Source: Myxococcota bacterium (GTDB taxonomy: Bacteria > Myxococcota_A > Polyangia > JAAYKL01). From it: a DNA stretch of 34,328 nt. Below, piece by piece: positions 32,313-34,328 of this stretch. The translations under genes were made by a program, and so were the position numbers. Location of the stretch: NCBI GenBank assembly GCA_030065855.1, contig JASJCT010000090.1:1-34328 (forward strand). The letters are read 5' to 3'. The notes beneath the pieces were generated by a model. That model worked only from the letters and a program-made list of their open reading frames with translations, ran no database searches and was not told the origin of the DNA. The first letter of the stretch is position 1. Every line of letters starts with the position of its first letter.

Positions 32313-33259
32313 ACGGGCAGACATGGGTGTGGCTGTTTGCAGTGGCCTTGTCGATGGGTCTTTGCGGGTGCTCGGGCAAGGACGGGGCAGCAGGCAGCGG
32401 CGATGCATCCCCTGGTGACGCAGCAACGCAGGCAAAAGATACCCCCGGGCAAACTGCTGCAGGGGAAGAAGACGCTGGAACGGATCCCGCAGCCGAACTC
32501 CCAGAGGGGGCTGAAACAGATAGCAGTATCCCCGATGCCGGCGATGACGAAGATGATGAATACGAAGAAGAAGATGAAGACGACGAAGAAGACGAAGATG
32601 CGCTTCTTGATGGCGCTGGAAAGGAAACATCCAATGAAAGTGCGGCAAAGGGCCTGACCGCGCTTGTCGCTGAGATCAAAAATACCCAGGCACGCCTGGC
32701 ATTGAGAGAGAGAGAAGTGATCGCGCGCGAGCAGCTCTTGGCCAGCTTGGAAACCGCTGTGATCGAAAAGAATAAAGAGCTCAAGCAGATCAAAAAAGAG
32801 GTCATCGAGTTACTGGGTCAGCTCCAGGAAAAATACGGTGCTGAGCGCGCCAAATACGAGGCAGCAGAGAAAAAGAAGGCGGCTCAGCGAGAAAAGGTCG
32901 AACAAGAGCGCATCGCAAAGCAAAAACAACTGATGATAGAGCTCGCAGATGCACGGGAAAAACACATCGCCCACCTGGTAGCGACGCTGAAAGGCATGCG
33001 ATCTTCAGCCGGAGCCAGCATGATCGCGTCGATGAACGATACAGATGCCGTGGCCGTGTTAAGACAGCTCAGCCCGCGACAAGCCGCCGGGATTTTGGGC
33101 GGCATGGAAGCAGTGCGGGCAGCCAATTTGGCCCAGGCCATGCTCGGCCCACCGATTCAGTCGGACAAAATGCCAAGCACCCCTTCAACCACAACGACAG
33201 GGGGGGACCCTGCAAAGGAGACACCTGTTGGAGACGGTGAAGACAACAGCGAGCGCTAA
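32309..33259 (+). CDS. MotE-like protein with lipoprotein-type N-terminus
   Basis: A 316-residue protein. The N-terminal hydrophobic stretch ends in LCGC, a lipobox-like site at Cys21. A low-complexity region includes an almost unbroken Asp/Glu tract (about 79-97). A long coiled coil runs from about 115 to 225. The MgtE-N/MotE-type domain follows (SMNDTDAVAVLRQLSPRQAAGILGGME, 241-266). MotE proteins normally have a transmembrane N-terminus and chaperone the motor protein MotC in the periplasm. Here the anchor may be lipid. Position between fliJ and fliK is usual for MotE. Confidence 0.8.
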   Translation: MNGQTWVWLFAVALSMGLCGCSGKDGAAGSGDASPGDAATQAKDTPGQTAAGEEDAGTDPAAELPEGAETDSSIPDAGDDEDDEYEEEDEDDEEDEDALLDGAGKETSNESAAKGLTALVAEIKNTQARLALREREVIAREQLLASLETAVIEKNKELKQIKKEVIELLGQLQEKYGAERAKYEAAEKKKAAQREKVEQERIAKQKQLMIELADAREKHIAHLVATLKGMRSSAGASMIASMNDTDAVAVLRQLSPRQAAGILGGMEAVRAANLAQAMLGPPIQSDKMPSTPSTTTTGGDPAKETPVGDGEDNSER

Positions 33260-34097
33260 CGGGTTTGAATGCGTTGCTCGAGACGAAACCGACGACCCAG
33301 AAGGCGGACCTGGCGGGAAGTTCGCCTTTCAAATGCTCTTGACCGCACTTGCAACCCCGCCGATTGCTTCATCTGACAATGGAACGGAAGAGGACAACCC
33401 AGATACACAAGCAGAGAAACAAGCCCTGGCAGAGGGCGGGCTTGGCGATGAAAATTCGACGGAGAAGCGTCAGATAGGTGGCGATCCATTTAAAAACAGA
33501 CGCATATCCCCTGGGCACGCAAGCGATCAGGCCAGCGACGATGAGACACTCAGCGCTGACCTACACCCCCGTGACAAGCAGGGCAGAGGATCAAAAAAAT
33601 TCAATGATAACAGTGTAATAGCAATACATCCGACATCTGTTCAAAACCCTGCTGACCGACGTGTGTACGCGACCTATGAAGCAGCAGGGTTGCCCAAGCA
33701 CACCCTCGATCACTTGGTACGGGTGCTGCATGAGTCTGCGATCAGGGGAAAGCGTCGTATGGGACTGACGCTGCAAACCTCTGAACTGGGAAAGATCGAG
33801 TTTGATATTCAGATTGACGAGAAGCGACTCATCATTACCGCCACGGTCGAGGGATCTCGCGCAGCTTCAGCACTGGGACTTGCCATTGCAGATCTCAGAG
33901 ACAAGCTCGATGCCTGTGGGTTGGTACTCGGGCGTTTTGACGTTGCGACCCGTAGCTCCAAAAATACCGACTGGAAATATCAGGCGCCTGAAGGTCGATC
34001 GAATGATCGCGGGCGCCGTACAAACAGGCCTCAACAAGGCATCGATGCCCCTCGAATCAGCACCGGGAAGGAAAGCATATTTCATGTACTCGCTTAA
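33228..34097 (+). CDS. fliK: Flagellar hook-length control protein FliK
   Basis: 289 residues starting at a TTG with GGAG 7 bases upstream, overlapping the MotE-like gene by 32 bases. The first ~140 residues are hydrophilic and disordered. The C-terminal Flg_hook domain (about 165-250) has LTLQTSELGKIEFDIQIDEKRLIITATVEGS and LRDKLDACGLVLGRFDV. Short for FliK, but the domain is clear. It measures hook length and switches export specificity. It is the last gene of the run. Confidence 0.88.
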   Translation: METVKTTASANGFECVARDETDDPEGGPGGKFAFQMLLTALATPPIASSDNGTEEDNPDTQAEKQALAEGGLGDENSTEKRQIGGDPFKNRRISPGHASDQASDDETLSADLHPRDKQGRGSKKFNDNSVIAIHPTSVQNPADRRVYATYEAAGLPKHTLDHLVRVLHESAIRGKRRMGLTLQTSELGKIEFDIQIDEKRLIITATVEGSRAASALGLAIADLRDKLDACGLVLGRFDVATRSSKNTDWKYQAPEGRSNDRGRRTNRPQQGIDAPRISTGKESIFHVLA

Positions 34098-34120
34098 AGT
34101 TGAGGACAGACACCTGGTTC

Positions 34121-34199
34121 CCCCTTTGAAAAAGGGGGCTAGGGGGATTTTTAAATATTGCGGGGATATTGACGAAATCCCCCCTACCCCCCTTTTCAA
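34121..34199. repeat. Palindromic G-tract repeat after the flagellar operon
   Basis: The left arm (34126-34150) and right arm (34174-34199) pair, each built from TTGAAAA-GGGGG-CTAGGGGG-ATTT type blocks with few mismatches. A CCCCTTTGAAAAAGGGGG hairpin sits at the left edge. It shares its core with 55-82. It follows the fliK stop by 23 bases and could also help end the transcript. Confidence 0.6.
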
Positions 34200-34239
34200 T
34201 ATTGACAATTGTCACCTCCCCTTGATTTGGAGGAAGCTT

Positions 34240-34328
34240 GTGCTTCTCAGAGAGGTTAGACAATTGGGTATACGAAACAAAAAAGCTGAGGAATTTCAAA
34301 GATTAGAGGCGAAGACACTGGATTCTCA
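34240..34328 (+). CDS. Possible start of a gene cut by the window edge
   Basis: A GTG at 34240 has GGAGG 6 bases upstream, and the frame stays open to the end for 29 codons. The residues are basic and charged (VLLREVRQLGIRNKK..., read with Met at the start). Too short to identify; it does not resemble the expected flgD or flgE start. Confidence 0.35.
   Translation, partial: MLLREVRQLGIRNKKAEEFQRLEAKTLDS

Noticed and set aside
32530..32615. Microsatellite-like GAAGAC/GACGAA run as a non-coding repeat
   Set aside because: It is in frame in the MotE-like gene and simply encodes the Asp/Glu tract.

Overview
The window reads as a piece of the chromosome of a flagellated Gram-negative bacterium. 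Outer-membrane and envelope genes (TolC-type channel, MlaC-type periplasmic lipid carrier, RseC), several lipoproteins with classical lipoboxes and strong AGGAGG ribosome binding sites all fit this. The mevalonate genes, the sigma-54 activator and a Cys-rich repeat lipoprotein behind an Asp/Thr/Ser linker suggest a Myxococcota/deltaproteobacterial-grade or related lineage. That placement is inference: there is no rRNA or other phylogenetic marker here. Gene density is high and no transposase, phage gene, tRNA, rRNA or CRISPR array was seen. The only repeat elements are palindromic G-tract elements at the two ends of the window.

Left third (about 1-10,000, mostly minus strand). Reading leftwards, the genes are an anchored hypothetical protein, pyrE, a lipoprotein with a CC/CxCxC motif, a TolC-family channel, an MlaC-family protein, and a tightly coupled string: an IMP-cyclohydrolase-only purH, purD, purE, tsaC and a small membrane protein. 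To their right are a plus-strand four-helix-bundle suffix protein, then rseC and a small predicted outer-membrane protein on the minus strand.

Middle (10,000-23,300). panB and panC are followed on the plus strand by a fusion of a DNA-repair-type radical SAM protein with its usual partner, the TIGR03915/DUF4130 protein. A large minus-strand membrane protein and a plus-strand [4Fe-4S] ferredoxin come next. A minus-strand operon follows: archaeal-type HMG-CoA synthase, SCP2-type thiolase, DUF35 zinc-ribbon/OB protein and diphosphomevalonate decarboxylase. The first three correspond to the thiolase/HMGCS/DUF35 complex known from archaea, but this thiolase has Glu where the nucleophilic Cys should be. 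A 56-codon gene with its own RBS and operator-like dyad lies upstream, followed by rpe, a Cys-rich lipoprotein and a TPR lipoprotein.

Right third (23,284-34,100, plus strand). This is a flagellar basal-body/export locus: a receiver-less sigma-54 activator with a variant GAFTGA loop, a good -24/-12 promoter, an unrecognised exported protein, then flgB-flgC-fliE-fliF-fliG-fliH-fliI-fliJ-motE-like-fliK, mostly with overlapping or nearly touching ends. The promoter and the activator just upstream suggest that the activator switches on the rod, MS-ring, switch and export genes as one unit. A possible start of another gene is cut by the right edge.
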